NCBI RefSeq assembly: GCF_964340395.1 | Contig: NC_135568.1 | Location: 16,562,776 to 16,626,775, forward strand | Direction: 5' to 3' | Source: Glandiceps talaboti | Taxonomy: Eukaryota > Hemichordata > Enteropneusta > Spengelidae | DNA: 64,000 nt | Shown: piece after piece, positions 48,195 through 58,459 of the stretch | Numbering within the stretch: the first letter of the stretch is position 1 | Layout of the letters: every line of letters begins with the position of its first letter | Translations under genes and position numbers: made by a program | The notes under the pieces: model-generated | What the model was told of the DNA's origin: nothing | The model's input: only the letters and a program-made list of their open reading frames with translations | Database searches by the model: none

Positions 48195-50162
48195 TTAAAA
48201 AATCCTCTGGCTCCACACATTCCACAAAGTGCTTTTGGTGACAAAGGTGTTATATAAGACACTCGCAATAATCGGGTTTTGAGATGCCGAAATTCGTTGG
48301 TAAAAAGCACTTTTTTTTTTTCTTAAAACTTCATCAAAAGTACAGACATACATACTTACAAACAATGCACGGTTGCTTTGAATAACAGAATGTTTAAAAC
48401 CGGTCAATTTCCTAAAAACCTGAGAAAATGCTTTTCTAATCATATTAAAAGTACTGACAGTAAAGTTACTCCACAGGTAGGAACAATACGGGATGTCACA
48501 ATAAACAGAAAACAAATGACACTTAACAGAAAGTGACATATATTTAAAGTCACGGATAACTGCATTTCCTCTGGCATAAAAAAGACGAATCTTCGCCTCA
48601 ATATCAACAATATCTTTAAAATCGGGAGTAATTAAAACACCAAGATACTTATAGACGTTTACATAACTAAGAGATCTTTCATTTAAATAAATAGGAACCT
48701 GGCTAACTTTCCTTGTATTTGCTTGGAACAACATGCATACAGTTTTTTTCTCATTAAAAATAATTGAACAGCTATTGCCGTATTGTCCGCAACAGTCAAC
48801 CAACATTTGTTGGCCATACGCCCCTGTAGAGAATAAAACTATATCATCAGCATAAATCATGTGATTCAGTTTTAGGCCACCAACAAGACAGCCAAACGGA
48901 AGAGATGAAAGAGTCTTGCTAAGTGTGTCTAAATAGATTGTAAAGAATATAGGTGACGAAATTCCACCTTGTTTTACGCCGTTAGTTGGATGAAACCCTT
49001 CGGAGAGGCTTCCGTTCCATTTTACAACAAATTCTTGGTAGCGGTACAAATACGCTAAAACTCTTAACAAAAATGGTTTAACACCTCTAGTCACTAATTT
49101 ACTAAAAAGAATATCATGTCGAACATAATCAAATGCTTTTGAAGCATCCATAAATGTTACAAAAACAGGTGTATTGTGTTGCTTATAATGATTCAGAATC
49201 TCCTTTAGTACAAAAATTAACATATCAGTACCATGTGCTGGTTTAAAACCAAACTGATTGTCGGTGGTTGAAAGACAGTCCATGGAACGGGCTAACCATA
49301 CCCTCTCTAGAAGTTTAGATATAGTTGTTGCCACAGCTATAGGGCGATAGTTAGATTTATCGCAAATGTCCCCACCGGGATCCTTAGGAATAGGAACAAT
49401 TATAGTTGACATTAGCTGTTTGGGTACAAAGCCATGGATGAAAATAGAAGAAAAATACATTGCTAATAAGACGGACGCTCTGGGCGGTGAATTCTTCAGA
49501 TGTTCCGGGCTAATGCCATCCCTACCAGCAGACGCACCTGTTTTAAGAGCCTTAATTAGGTCACGCATTTCGTCATGGTGTACAAGCATGTCATTACAAT
49601 AGTGGTTATTCTCAATAACAGGTGTAAAATCTTTCCCAGTTTTTGTCAAAATAGCCCTGTAGTGTTCTTTCCACATGTTGGCAATATTCTCATCTCCGGA
49701 GCAACCGTCCACCGATGAAGGGGAGGTTGCCTTACCTTTGCGTCTAGAGACTTGTCTCCAATAAGACTTCGGATCATTTTTCAAGCTATCTGCAAGAGCA
49801 GTAGCTCGCAATTCATTATCAATTCTCCTACAGTTTGCCAATTGCCTTTTAAATTGTGCTCGAGATTTTCTCATTAATTCAAAGAAGGGCCCAGATTTAG
49901 GAGAACCATTATCCCTCCAAATCAAAAAATCTGTTCGAGCTTTATGATGGTGATCTTTAACTAGATCGTTCCACCCCGGAATTGCACGCATGTTACAATC
50001 AGGACCATTTGGAATAGTTTTTTCTGCTGCTAACTTTAAAGCTAAGATTGTATCATTATAAAAGTTATCGATCTGTTCATGATGAATGGTACATTCTGTA
50101 TCAGTACAGGCAAGTGCCTCGTTAGGAATTATCACTCTCGACAGAAGCTTGTTACATAACAC
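48195..50162 (-). pseudogene. LINE C ORF2 reverse transcriptase and C-terminal domain
   Basis: 655 codons without a stop. Motifs by residue: GRDGISPEHL (213-222), NYRPIAVATTISKLLE (271-286), FMDASKAFDYVRHD with catalytic Asp (337-350), GVKQGGISSPIFF (395-407), YADDIVLF (437-444) and YKYLGVLI beyond 510. The RT domain looks catalytically intact. The listed first codon is GTG and unlikely to be a real start. The frame is separated from the endonuclease part by a deletion and by a small out-of-frame lesion near GTTATGTAACAAG (two bases short of continuity). It should be one ORF2 polyprotein in the parent element. Confidence 0.88.
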
Positions 50163-50171
50163 AGTAGTTAT

Positions 50172-50753
50172 TTAAATGAGTCTCCTTAGCCTTATCCCAT
50201 TTAGGTTTAGTGAAAGACGATCAATGTCCGCAATAACAAAGTTATTGTCCTTAGAAAGGTTTTCCAACAAATCATATTCATGCTGATTTCTCCCTGGATC
50301 AGCATTGAAGTCCCCGGCGATAAGACAGCAACAAGTGTTTAGATTAGTTATAGTGTCCTGTAATAGGCCTAAAATACGCTGGTACTCATCCGGATCAGAG
50401 TTCGCAGTTGGGAAATATACATTTAAAATTACTAAATCAGGGTTTCCCGCCGTCTTGATACGAATACCCACAACTCGACATTCTCCATGAAATACAATAG
50501 GCGAAACTCCATCAATTTTTCTGCGCCACAAAATGCCAACACCTCCATAGGGTCTCCCAGTGAGAACACTTTGTGAGAGATCCATAGCACTCACACCAAC
50601 TGAGGTAAAATCTGTATGTAATGTGGTGAGCTCCGTAAGGTTATCCTTGCTGAGCCAATGTTCCTGGACGCAACGATCAAGCAAATCATGAATAACACCG
50701 CGAGAGGATTTCAGTCCCCTCAAGTTGTAGCTCGCTATGTTGATGTCAGTCAT
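50172..50753 (-). pseudogene. LINE C ORF2 endonuclease domain, C-terminally deleted
   Basis: 193 codons start MTDINIASYNLRGLKSSRG. Apurinic-like endonuclease motifs are present: QEHWL (catalytic Glu, residue 31), GGVGILWRR (70-78), NVYFP (111-115) and AGDFNADPG (146-154). The expected SWLDH and final SDH motifs are absent. After DRLSL the sequence jumps in another frame to KPKWDKAKETHLNNY, which normally follows SDHxPL, so the C-terminal third (roughly 60-80 codons) is deleted. DRC-VQEHW also looks a few residues short of the usual spacing. Nicking activity would be lost. Confidence 0.82.
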
Positions 50754-50756
50754 GAT

Positions 50757-51593
50757 TTATTTGGATGCAGTAACACCATGACGCGTCTTCTCTCTTTTTT
50801 CCATAAGCTCAGATTTCGACAAGTAATAAGGCTTTACAAGTAGCCCTTCTGGCCATATTTCTGGTCGTAGGATATTATTTATATTACTCTCGTTTACATC
50901 TATTCTAAACGATGAGTATGTGTCGAAGCGTGTGTTTAATTTACAGCCATTCTGGAAAGTATCAGGCCCACATATTTCGTTAACAAAGTTCTTAATTTGT
51001 TCAATTGATGTGTCTGGCATAAGACGACTGACGAAAACACTTCTCGATTTTAATTGTTTTGCTGCTACAGTGAAGTGATGAGTAGAACTTCCAGATCCTT
51101 GAACGACTTGCTTTGGTTTTCGTGTACTGCCATTATTGGTTGGTCTTCTCAAGCGTTTCTTTTTAACTACAGTTGACCAAGACTCGTCCTAGGGTACATG
51201 AGAATCACAATTTGGCAAATTACTGACATCACCTATATTTTTAGGTTTCAATTTCCTTGCAACGATTTCAGTAGGTTCTGCTATACTAGTCTGAGACTCA
51301 GTTTTATCCCGACAATTATTTTTAGTCACGACAACAGGATTAGTTGGGTTATTATGCATGACTTTTTCGGTGCCTTCATTCGCTTCAAGTTTAGCACTTA
51401 CAATATCCAGTTCTTGACGCAAGTCACGTACCATTTTCAAAAGATCAATGTAGTCAACATAGTCAATATCAATGGGTGGAAGGCGATGAAGCTGTTGTGC
51501 AGCAAACCTCTTTTGAGTTGATACCGGAATGTCAGAAATACAGTCAATTACATCTCGGATTGTGAGCGATGCTTTTCGGCGAGCGGGGGCCAC
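50757..51593 (-). pseudogene. LINE C ORF1, C-terminal part with an in-frame stop
   Basis: One frame throughout, interrupted by a single TAG at 51189-51191 (HVP-stop-DESWSTVVKKK). The first part has a leucine-rich coiled-coil-like segment (DYIDLLKMVRDLRQELDIVS). After the stop there is a basic stretch and an RRM-like region with RSVFVSRLMPDTSIEQIKNF and DTYSSFRIDVNES, typical of LINE ORF1 nucleic-acid chaperones. The stop codon TAA (50757-50759) is followed after three bases by the ORF2 ATG in the same frame, suggesting termination-reinitiation in the parent element. Confidence 0.78.
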
Positions 51594-51912
51594 GATCGCC
51601 TATCATCTCATAGACTATTGTTTTTGCTTCATCTATTTCAGACCTGGTGTAAAACACTTTGATGACTTTTTCCATTGCAACTCGGGTCATTCCCGAGCTT
51701 AATTTATTCACCACAAAGCATGAAAATTCACAGCACGCAAAGTGTTTATCGTTGGAGGTTGCAACATTCGGAACGGAATCAACAGAAGGGGTACTGGAAC
51801 TAGTGTTCTCAACAAACCGCTTTTTGTTACATTGTGGGCAAAGATGTAAGTCTCCTTGGCACAACTTTACACGAGTAGAGTTAACTCCACAGTCTTCACA
51901 AGATAGTGTCAT
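51544..51912 (-). pseudogene. LINE C ORF1, N-terminal zinc-finger part
   Basis: 122 codons starting MTLSCEDCGVNSTRVKLCQG, with cysteines at residues 5, 8, 18, 25 and 28 (CX2C-X9-C-X6-CX2C). This resembles the truncated PHD/RING-like finger at the N-terminus of many CR1-type ORF1 proteins, thought to bind RNA. The frame ends early because the rest of ORF1 continues in another frame from about 51590, indicating a frameshift near GATCGTGGCCCCCGC. Confidence 0.75.
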
Positions 51913-53043
51913 CGCAGGTGTTGATTACGTAACCCAAAAAACTGACCATACAACAAAAGACCTTAGGGAGTAATGTCGACGGCCTCCACGTAGTTCGGTA
52001 GCGGACAGAGTATCCGACCGCAATATCTTCCTGGGTATTCCGTATAGATAGTTCTACAGTCAGATAGAGTTCATAGGTACACTGGTGCAGTCATTTAGTT
52101 CAAAACTCCGCATATAAGCAAAAAGTTTGACGAAAACTCGGAGCTCGTGCAGGACACGTCTTCACGTCAGGGTGCACTATGTATGCAAATAACTCATTAA
52201 ACTAAAAAAACTATAGTAACAGGCTTTGTTTTTTGGACAAGCGTGCTTTCTTAGGTTAATGTATGTAAGAGTGTATGATACTGCTTAATGCAGTCATAAG
52301 ATATAGCCTAATTACCGAAAATCATTAATTATGCAAAGTATTCATTAACACTGTAAGGTACATCAACTAACTTTATAGGACATACACAATTTGTTATGGT
52401 TAATGTATGTACTGAATTGTATTGAAATTGACGCATGTAGTCGTAAGATATAGCCTAATTACCAAGAATCATTAATTATGCAAATTATTCATTAACACTG
52501 AAAGGTACACCAACAAGCTTTACAGGACATATGTGATTGTTATGGTTAACGTGTGTACTGAATTATATTGGAATTGAAGTATGCATTCTTAAGATATAGC
52601 CTAATTACCGCAAATCATTATTTATGCAAATTATTCATTAACACTACTGTACGGTGCATCAACAAACTTGATAGGACATATGTGTTTTCTTATGGTTAAC
52701 GTATGTACTAAATTATGTTGAATTTGAAGTATGTATTCTTAAGATATAGCCTAATTACCAAAAATAATTAATTGTGCAAATTATTCATTAACTCTGTAAG
52801 ATACAACAACGAATTTTATAGGACAAATGTACGTTGTTATGTTTAACAAATACTAAATTATAAAAATGAAGTATGCATTCTTAAGATATTGCATAATTAG
52901 TTGATTTCATTAATATGCAAATTTCTCTAATTAAACATTAACGGATCTGGCTGAAAACCTAATCAGGTCTAGCTATTACCCTAAAGATTATATATTCCAA
53001 ATTTCATTACAATTGAGCCTGTCGATATTTAGCAAATGATGAC

Positions 53044-53044
<1 letters not shown>

Positions 53045-53094
<50 letters not shown>

Positions 53095-53105
53095 CACAGA
53101 CACAC
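53045..53105. repeat. (CAGA)n microsatellite
   Basis: CAGA tract next to the right end of the tandem-repeat TIR element; copy 1 has only a short version near 34685. Confidence 0.95.
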
Positions 53106-53155
53106 TGACAGACATTCCCCTTTTAATACCTCCCGTACCCTTACGGGAGGTAAAA

Positions 53156-53684
53156 ATGACTCAAAAAGAGCAGTGATAGCTGATCATTTAAATAGTTTCA
53201 GCATTGGAATGTTTGAATGTAAATTTGTCGGTGTCGACACTATGCAACAACGTCTTGCTATTGCCTATTGCTAACATTAGTAACCAAACTTACAAGTTAC
53301 AGAAGACGCGTAATGTATACTGTACTGCAAGGTCAACCAAGACTTGCATTGCATGTTACCGATGTTTACATTATTACTTTTATACAGTAAATCCTAAAGG
53401 AGTACTGAGTTCTAGAAATTTTTACATGTTATATTATATAGTGCTCAATCTGGGGTTGAATCGGTTTTATTTTCTCGTCTCGCTACGTAGCGGATGGTAG
53501 CGAACGTAGCCAAGTAAAATGATGACAAATTACCAAAACATAGCCTGAGATATTAATGCTCCATAGATGTCGTAGGAACTACTTTTTATACATGAATTAA
53601 ATGGAGTATCATTTAAATATCATCTGTATTATGTACTTGAATAATTGTTATTCATATGGCACCGTGAGCAGTTATCATTAATAG

Positions 53685-53687
<3 letters not shown>
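53156..53687. other. No recognised feature
   Basis: A 98-codon frame (53204-53500) has no domain and a composition typical of AT-rich non-coding DNA. CTCGCTACGTAGCGGATGGT near 53480 anticipates the GGTAGCGAAGGTAGCGG motif of the minisatellite 300 bp downstream. Confidence 0.45.
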
Positions 53688-53734
<47 letters not shown>

Positions 53735-53735
53735 T
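53688..53735. repeat. (TTAC)n microsatellite
   Basis: About eleven ACTT/TTAC units. Confidence 0.95.
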
Positions 53736-53799
53736 CATTAATAAGAGACGTTTTCATTACACATGAAGCAATATTTCGCTCAAAATATAGTCAAATAGC

Positions 53800-54235
53800 A
53801 AGCTGGGTATAGCGGTAGGTAACAAAAGCACTAAAAAAGCACTGAAATGTGGTAGCGAAGGTAGCGGTAGGTAACGGAAGGTAGCGAATTTTGTTTTCAA
53901 GCAAAAGCACTGAAATGTGGTAGCGAAGGTAGCGGTAGATAACGGTGGGTAGCGAATTTTGTTTACCAGCAAAAGCACTGAAATGTGGTAGCGAAGGTAG
54001 CGGTAGGTAACGGAAGGTAGCGAATATTTTTTTCAGCAAAAGCACTGAAATGTGGTAGCGAAGGTAGCGGTAGGTAACGGAGGGTAGCGAATTTAGTTTT
54101 CCAGCAAAAGCACTGAAATGTGGTAGCAAAGGTAGCGGTAGGTAAGGGAGGGTAGCGAATTTTGTTTTCCAGCAAAAGCACTGAAATGTGGTAGCGAAGG
54201 TAGCGGTAGGTAACGAAAGTTAGCAAATTATTTTT
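53800..54235. repeat. 68-bp minisatellite, about six units
   Basis: AGCACTGAAATGTGGTAGCG recurs at about 53838, 53906, 53974, 54041, 54109 and 54177, so the period is 67-68 bp. Each unit contains several GGTAGCGA/GGTAGCGG/GGTAACGG submotifs, indicating growth from a ~8-bp GGTAGCGR core. Minus-strand open frames here are by-products of the period. Confidence 0.93.
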
Positions 54236-54519
54236 TTACTCACCGAAAGTACACCAACACAGAATCAAAAGCCTCCACCAAGATATGTGGTAAAGATATT
54301 AAAACTCATCCTACAAAAATACATTTGAATTCAATGGAGAATTCTACAAGTATATATATGGTTGTAGTATGGGTTCAGCGGTATCATGGTATAGCTGGCA
54401 TGACATTAGATGAATAGTATTCAAAATTAATAACGATTTACACCGAACTTTCAAATTTTAGTTTTAAAGCTCGCAACTGGAAATAACGTACTTGGATCGA
54501 CAAGTTTACAGTAATTATA

Positions 54520-54640
54520 CATACATACACACGCACACACACACGCACACACATACATACATACATACATACATACATACATGCATACATGCATACATGC
54601 ATACATGCATACATGCATGCATGCATGCATGCATACAAAC
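54520..54640. repeat. (CATA)n/(CATG)n compound microsatellite
   Basis: CACACGCACACA grading into CATA then CATG tetramers; complement of the TATG type seen in the satellite but in unrelated flanks. Confidence 0.95.
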
Positions 54641-54938
54641 AACGTAAGCAACACGACCTAGAATACATTATTCCACAAAGTATACATCACGGACACTCGA
54701 TGAGCTTCATTTTACCCTTCCTTTTGATGAGTAATAGAAAAGCTGGTGATTAGATAATTATACATCAAGTTTATAAAAAATGTTTGATACCTGTAAATTA
54801 AATGGAACAGTCGTACATATTCTATTTTGGTTAAAACCCTATGAAAAAATATTGTACACTATTTAAGACCCCTAAACATTTACAACATATCTGAAATACA
54901 ATATGTAATATATAATATTATTATATTATACCAGTATA

Positions 54939-55268
54939 TTGATGGCGCAAATCGAGAGAACTGATTGGTCTAGACATCGAACTAGCGCGTCTAAAACGAG
55001 CGATAATGCACGGTTGGTACGCGTCCAAATTTACGAGTGTTTAGTTGTAGTCCGCCGTGATACTGATAGTGAACTCTTCGAATTGTCAGAGGAGGATTTT
55101 CTCTCAATGAGACAATATTTTATGAGAAATTATGAAGGAAATTTAGAAAGCAACCCAGTTATCGCGTATTTGTTCAAATCACCGCCTACTACATGTACAT
55201 GTACTAAGGTCAAGGCAAGCACGAGATCGGTCCCAGCCTCGGCGCGGCTGGAGTGGAAACATTGGTGA
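54939..55268 (+). CDS. Hypothetical 109-residue open frame (possible exon)
   Basis: Starts at ATG ATG/ATTGATGGCGCAAATCGAG (MAQIERTDWSRHRTSASKTS). The composition is charged and non-repetitive, with an acidic stretch (DTDSELFELSEEDFLSMRQY), unlike the hydrophobic or low-complexity frames elsewhere. GC content is locally higher than the flanks. No family was recognised and no clear splice donor was identified, so it could be a terminal exon, a retrocopy fragment or chance. Confidence 0.25.
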   Translation: MMAQIERTDWSRHRTSASKTSDNARLVRVQIYECLVVVRRDTDSELFELSEEDFLSMRQYFMRNYEGNLESNPVIAYLFKSPPTTCTCTKVKASTRSVPASARLEWKHW

Positions 55269-55790
55269 CCTGTCCTGTCTTGTCATAAAAATGAAGCAAG
55301 TGAAAGAGCTTACACTGGCCGACATACCATTAATCTAAATAGAAATTTGTCTGGGATCCTGTCCTAGAGTATCAGTCATCAATCCGAGAGGGAAATCCTC
55401 AAACCCGAAAATCTACTGACGTAACTTCCAGTAAAATAAATACATTGTAAATATCAACCTGTCTATCACTTCACCGAGTCGCGAATTCGGCCGGGAACGA
55501 TCGAAGCACTCTGTATTATATAAACCACTTCAAATTTATACCTTGAGTCAAACAGGTTGTTTATTCATCACTGTGCACTTTTAATGAGCCGACCAATGTA
55601 CAGATTATCCCTAGAAACGACTAGCAGATAAAATAAATCCAGTCGCTGCAAGACGTTCACGTTGAGGCCAAGATCAGCTGTCTTGAAAGCAGCGTTATCG
55701 TTATGCAAATTAGTCACATGGGCGCATATGAAACGAGAAAACGTTTAGTTCTGATCTTGTTTCCGATATTTTCAATATACTAGTATAATA
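55269..55790. other. No recognised feature
   Basis: Less AT-rich than its surroundings, but no coding or repeat signal was identified. Confidence 0.4.
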
Positions 55791-55795
55791 TAATA

Positions 55796-55936
55796 GCGAT
55801 AAACCACCCCCTGGGGAAGGTATACCACTCGGTTTTGATCAGTGAACTCAATATATGCACTCGCTATCGCTCGTGCATATATTTCGTTCACTGGTCAAAA
55901 CCGAGTGGTATACCATCCCCAGGGGGTGGTTTATTG
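55796..55936. mobile_element. ~140-bp near-perfect palindromic element
   Basis: Two ~65-bp arms are complementary with about four mismatches. The left arm begins GCGATAAACCACCCCCTGGG and the right arm ends CCAGGGGGTGGTTTATTGC, around a ~10-bp centre TCGCTATCGC. It is GC-rich against an AT-rich background. The structure fits a foldback MITE; target duplication is unclear. Confidence 0.75.
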
Positions 55937-56224
55937 CTTAATTATGTAATATATAATATCAATGATATATTAATAGTCAATTTAACACTGCACTATTTAG
56001 CCCAATCACCTACAATTAATGAAAGGTATATATAATGAACCCATAACAGAAAAACGTTAATTATGTGACCCCAATTAATCTACATATATCCCTCCCCCGT
56101 ATTCGTCTGTGCTTGTCATGCTAGCCCACATAATTGTAGTATAAGGGACATTAAGACTAATTTGTTTCAATATAACTTTTTTTATCGCATATTTATTCAT
56201 GAGGCACTTAATTAAAAGTCTTAA

Positions 56225-57015
56225 AACAAGAGCAACGTCAAAAAATCTTTAAATCGGCACGAAGCGTATACACAGCCAAACTGCGAGATGCCCATGCGTT
56301 TTACAACCACGATCTCATCGTTGGAGCTGATACCAAAGGCCTTTTTTCGCATCATTGGTAATATTACAGGTACAAAGGGTGCACTTGCTACAATTACACC
56401 CGACTTAGATCCAGCTACTTTACCGGGCATCTTTACAAAGTTCTTTCGCAGCAAGATTGTAAAGATTTATGAGAACTTATTGTTGGTCCATGGCCAACCG
56501 TCAGACCCTGTCTTAGATTCAAACTTCAGCCTGAGGTCCTTCGATTCACTGTCTATTGAACTTGGTGAAAAACGCATCTGTAATTTATCAGCAAAATCCT
56601 CAAAGGTGGACCCCATACCCATTGTATTGTTAAAACAATGCTTGCACCAAGTTGTTCGAACTATTAGACATATAATTAACTCTTCATTTGCCCGAGTTGA
56701 ATTTCCCCAGTCATATAAATCTGCAACCATTCGACCATTTCTTTAGCCATGCAAGGTCAGAAGTCTGGTCTCGACAAGAATTCCCTGAATAATTATAGAA
56801 CTGTTTCAAATTTAACATATATTTCCAAGCTGATCGAAAACGCTGCATTTCTTCAAATTAATTCATATTTATTTAATTTCAAGCTGTAGGCCAATTGTCA
56901 GTCGGCCTACCGAGGGGGGGGGGGGGGACTAGTACAAAAACTGCACATGTTTGAGTTCACTTTCTCCTCGATCTTTCTGCAGCTTTCGACACCATCGACC
57001 ATGATATTTGAATGC
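56225..57015 (+). pseudogene. L2/CR1-type LINE fragment (LINE D)
   Basis: Frames read RSVYTAKLRDAHAFYNHDLI, then FRIIGNITGTKG, LPGIFTKFFRSKI, SSKVDPIPIVLLKQCLHQVV and SFARVEFPQSYKSATIRPFL. After a frameshift come LNNYRTVSNLTYISKLIENA and LDLSAAFDTIDHD near 57000. This is the L2/CR1 ORF2 stretch from the endonuclease-RT linker to RT motif A. It has several frameshifts, a G-run insertion (56919-56931) and ends at TIDHD, with nothing LINE-like downstream. Confidence 0.82.
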
Positions 57016-57038
57016 ATTTAAATACATAGGCTACGTTG

Positions 57039-57040
57039 TA

Positions 57041-57075
<35 letters not shown>

Positions 57076-57077
57076 TA
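57039..57077. repeat. (AAT)n microsatellite
   Basis: About twelve AAT units immediately after the truncated LINE D. Confidence 0.93.
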
Positions 57078-57197
57078 TAAAATAGTATATAGAAATAATA
57101 ATTTTTGTAATAATCAGGTTTATTGGAATATTAACCACCATACCTGGGGTAGTTTTGTATGCTGAGTTTAAAAAAGGGGGTCATTTTATGAACATCT

Positions 57198-57211
57198 GTT
57201 GCCATGGTAAC
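57198..57211. promoter_or_regulatory. RFX X-box-like palindrome 1
   Basis: GTTGCCATGGTAAC matches the RFX/EF-C X-box consensus, two half sites around a central AT. It lies in a non-coding tandem repeat with no gene nearby, so function is unproven. Confidence 0.4.
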
Positions 57212-57533
57212 CAAAATCACCATAATATGTTAATCATTTTTCCAAAATTTGACATAAAACATTGAAAAAAAAGATAATACAGTGAAAAAATGTCCTTGTA
57301 TTAGACATGTATGAGTTAGTGCTACCTGGTGTAACATAAACTGTATAAAATTTGATGGCTGTTTCAATGGCAACATAAGGTATACATGAACATTATGTTT
57401 TCATTACATACACATACATCTCACAAATAACATTATAAATCTGATAAATATCTTTTTATTTGCACATTGCCCCACTACCAAGGGTAGTTTGTCATGCTGA
57501 ATTCAAAAAAAAGTGGTCATTTAATGAACATCA

Positions 57534-57547
57534 GTTGCTATGGTAAC
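57534..57547. promoter_or_regulatory. RFX X-box-like palindrome 2
   Basis: GTTGCTATGGTAAC, the counterpart in the second unit; one base different from the first yet inside the best-conserved block. Confidence 0.4.
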
Positions 57548-57700
57548 CAAAATAACCATATTATGTGATTTTTTGAAAAATTAGACATAAAACACTTTAA
57601 AAATTTCAAATTTCGGAAAAAACATCATTGTTGTTTGAATGTATGGGTTGGTGATATATGTTGTAACAAGGTTTCATGATTTTTGAAATTACCTGTATCA

Positions 57701-58283
57701 AACCTATGCAATTCTAAAAGTAAAACTCTAAAAATCACCAGAATAAATTGTAAATACCTAAATACCAGCAGTCCTTGAGAATTCGATCTACACAACTTGG
57801 TTCAGTCTTTCATCACAAAATCTCCAAATGTGTACACATACATTTGAGGAATAGTCATCATTAATTTACATTAAACTTAGTTGCTAAAATTATGGATGAG
57901 TTAAAACAGCAAGGGACATTGCAAATATTTTTTTCCGACATTTCATAGGCGAATGTTATGCAGTGTTTTTTCGGAGTGTTTGCTGATCGACGTATGTTAC
58001 CAGCACATTGTGCTGGTGACAGGTGTGGGATATTTATGACATCAATTTGAGGAGTATTTCTATGAATAATAAGCACTGGTTACCTTTTATAAACGGTTGC
58101 CTAATAAAGTACACTGAATCCACTGAACTTTAATGATGTCTATATCGCGAGCAAACATGAAACTGAGATGATGAGGGGAACGGTTATTTATGTATACTTT
58201 CTAGGGAATTGCATAACATACATGTATATCCATGGCCGATACATGTATTTAACCTAAAACCTGTTGTTCTGTAGCGTCGTTAT
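57701..58283. other. No recognised feature
   Basis: AT-rich unique-looking sequence; no supported gene or repeat. Confidence 0.5.
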
Positions 58284-58287
58284 TATT

Positions 58288-58327
<40 letters not shown>

Positions 58328-58338
58328 GTGTTGTTGTA
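58284..58338. repeat. (GTT)n microsatellite
   Basis: TTATTATTGTTGTTG tract of about 55 bp with GAT and GGT interruptions. Confidence 0.95.
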
Positions 58339-58459
58339 AAGATTCAGTTTGCTTCACCGTACATTACAGTATAGCAAGTATAGTATAGTATATGACAAGT
58401 TAAGAACTACACGACACATCTGTTTACATGTAATACAGGCTTCAACATGTGCCTTATGG

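Larger units (their letters stand above)
48104..52171 (-). mobile_element. Nearly full-length non-LTR retrotransposon (LINE C), inactive
   Basis: Minus-strand order: a 5' UTR of about 260 bp, ORF1 (zinc finger and RRM-like part), ORF2 endonuclease and reverse transcriptase, a 3' UTR of about 90 bp, and a tail of AAATA/AAT repeats seen on the plus strand as (TTA)n at 48100-48131. The insertion site is known exactly from the uninterrupted copy of its host element. The target overlap is at most a few bases (TAT). ORF1 with a PHD-like CX2C finger and an SRL...YSSFRI region plus APE endonuclease and YADD reverse transcriptase places it in the CR1/Jockey-type group. Inactivating lesions are listed under the ORFs. 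Confidence 0.9.
48060..53155. mobile_element. TIR element with ~146-bp tandem repeats, copy 2, split by LINE C
   Basis: The left end (ACCAGATTTAAACTGA, TGCCTCCCGTAAGGG) is at 48060-48103, and the remainder, with about five tandem units and the right end CCCTTACGGGAGGTA, is at 52172-53155. Alignment with 33671-34758 shows the uninterrupted text CACTAATTATGCAAATAACT, so the LINE entered between CACTAATTAT and ATGCAAATAAC. The right end is itself a hairpin (CCTCCCGTACCCTTACGGGAGG). Confidence 0.8.
57130..57700. repeat. Diverged tandem dimer, period ~336 bp, with X-box-like sites
   Basis: GGGGTAGTTTTGTATGCTGA (57145) and AGGGTAGTTTGTCATGCTGA (57481) start two related units. Both continue with a GGTCATTTWATGAACATC block and GTTGCYATGGTAACCAAAAT, then GACATAAAACA. 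Units are strongly diverged outside these blocks. Confidence 0.8.

Noticed and set aside
53204-53500. 98-codon plus-strand frame as a gene
   Set aside because: No motif, AT-rich codons, no matching exon structure, and it lies between repeats.
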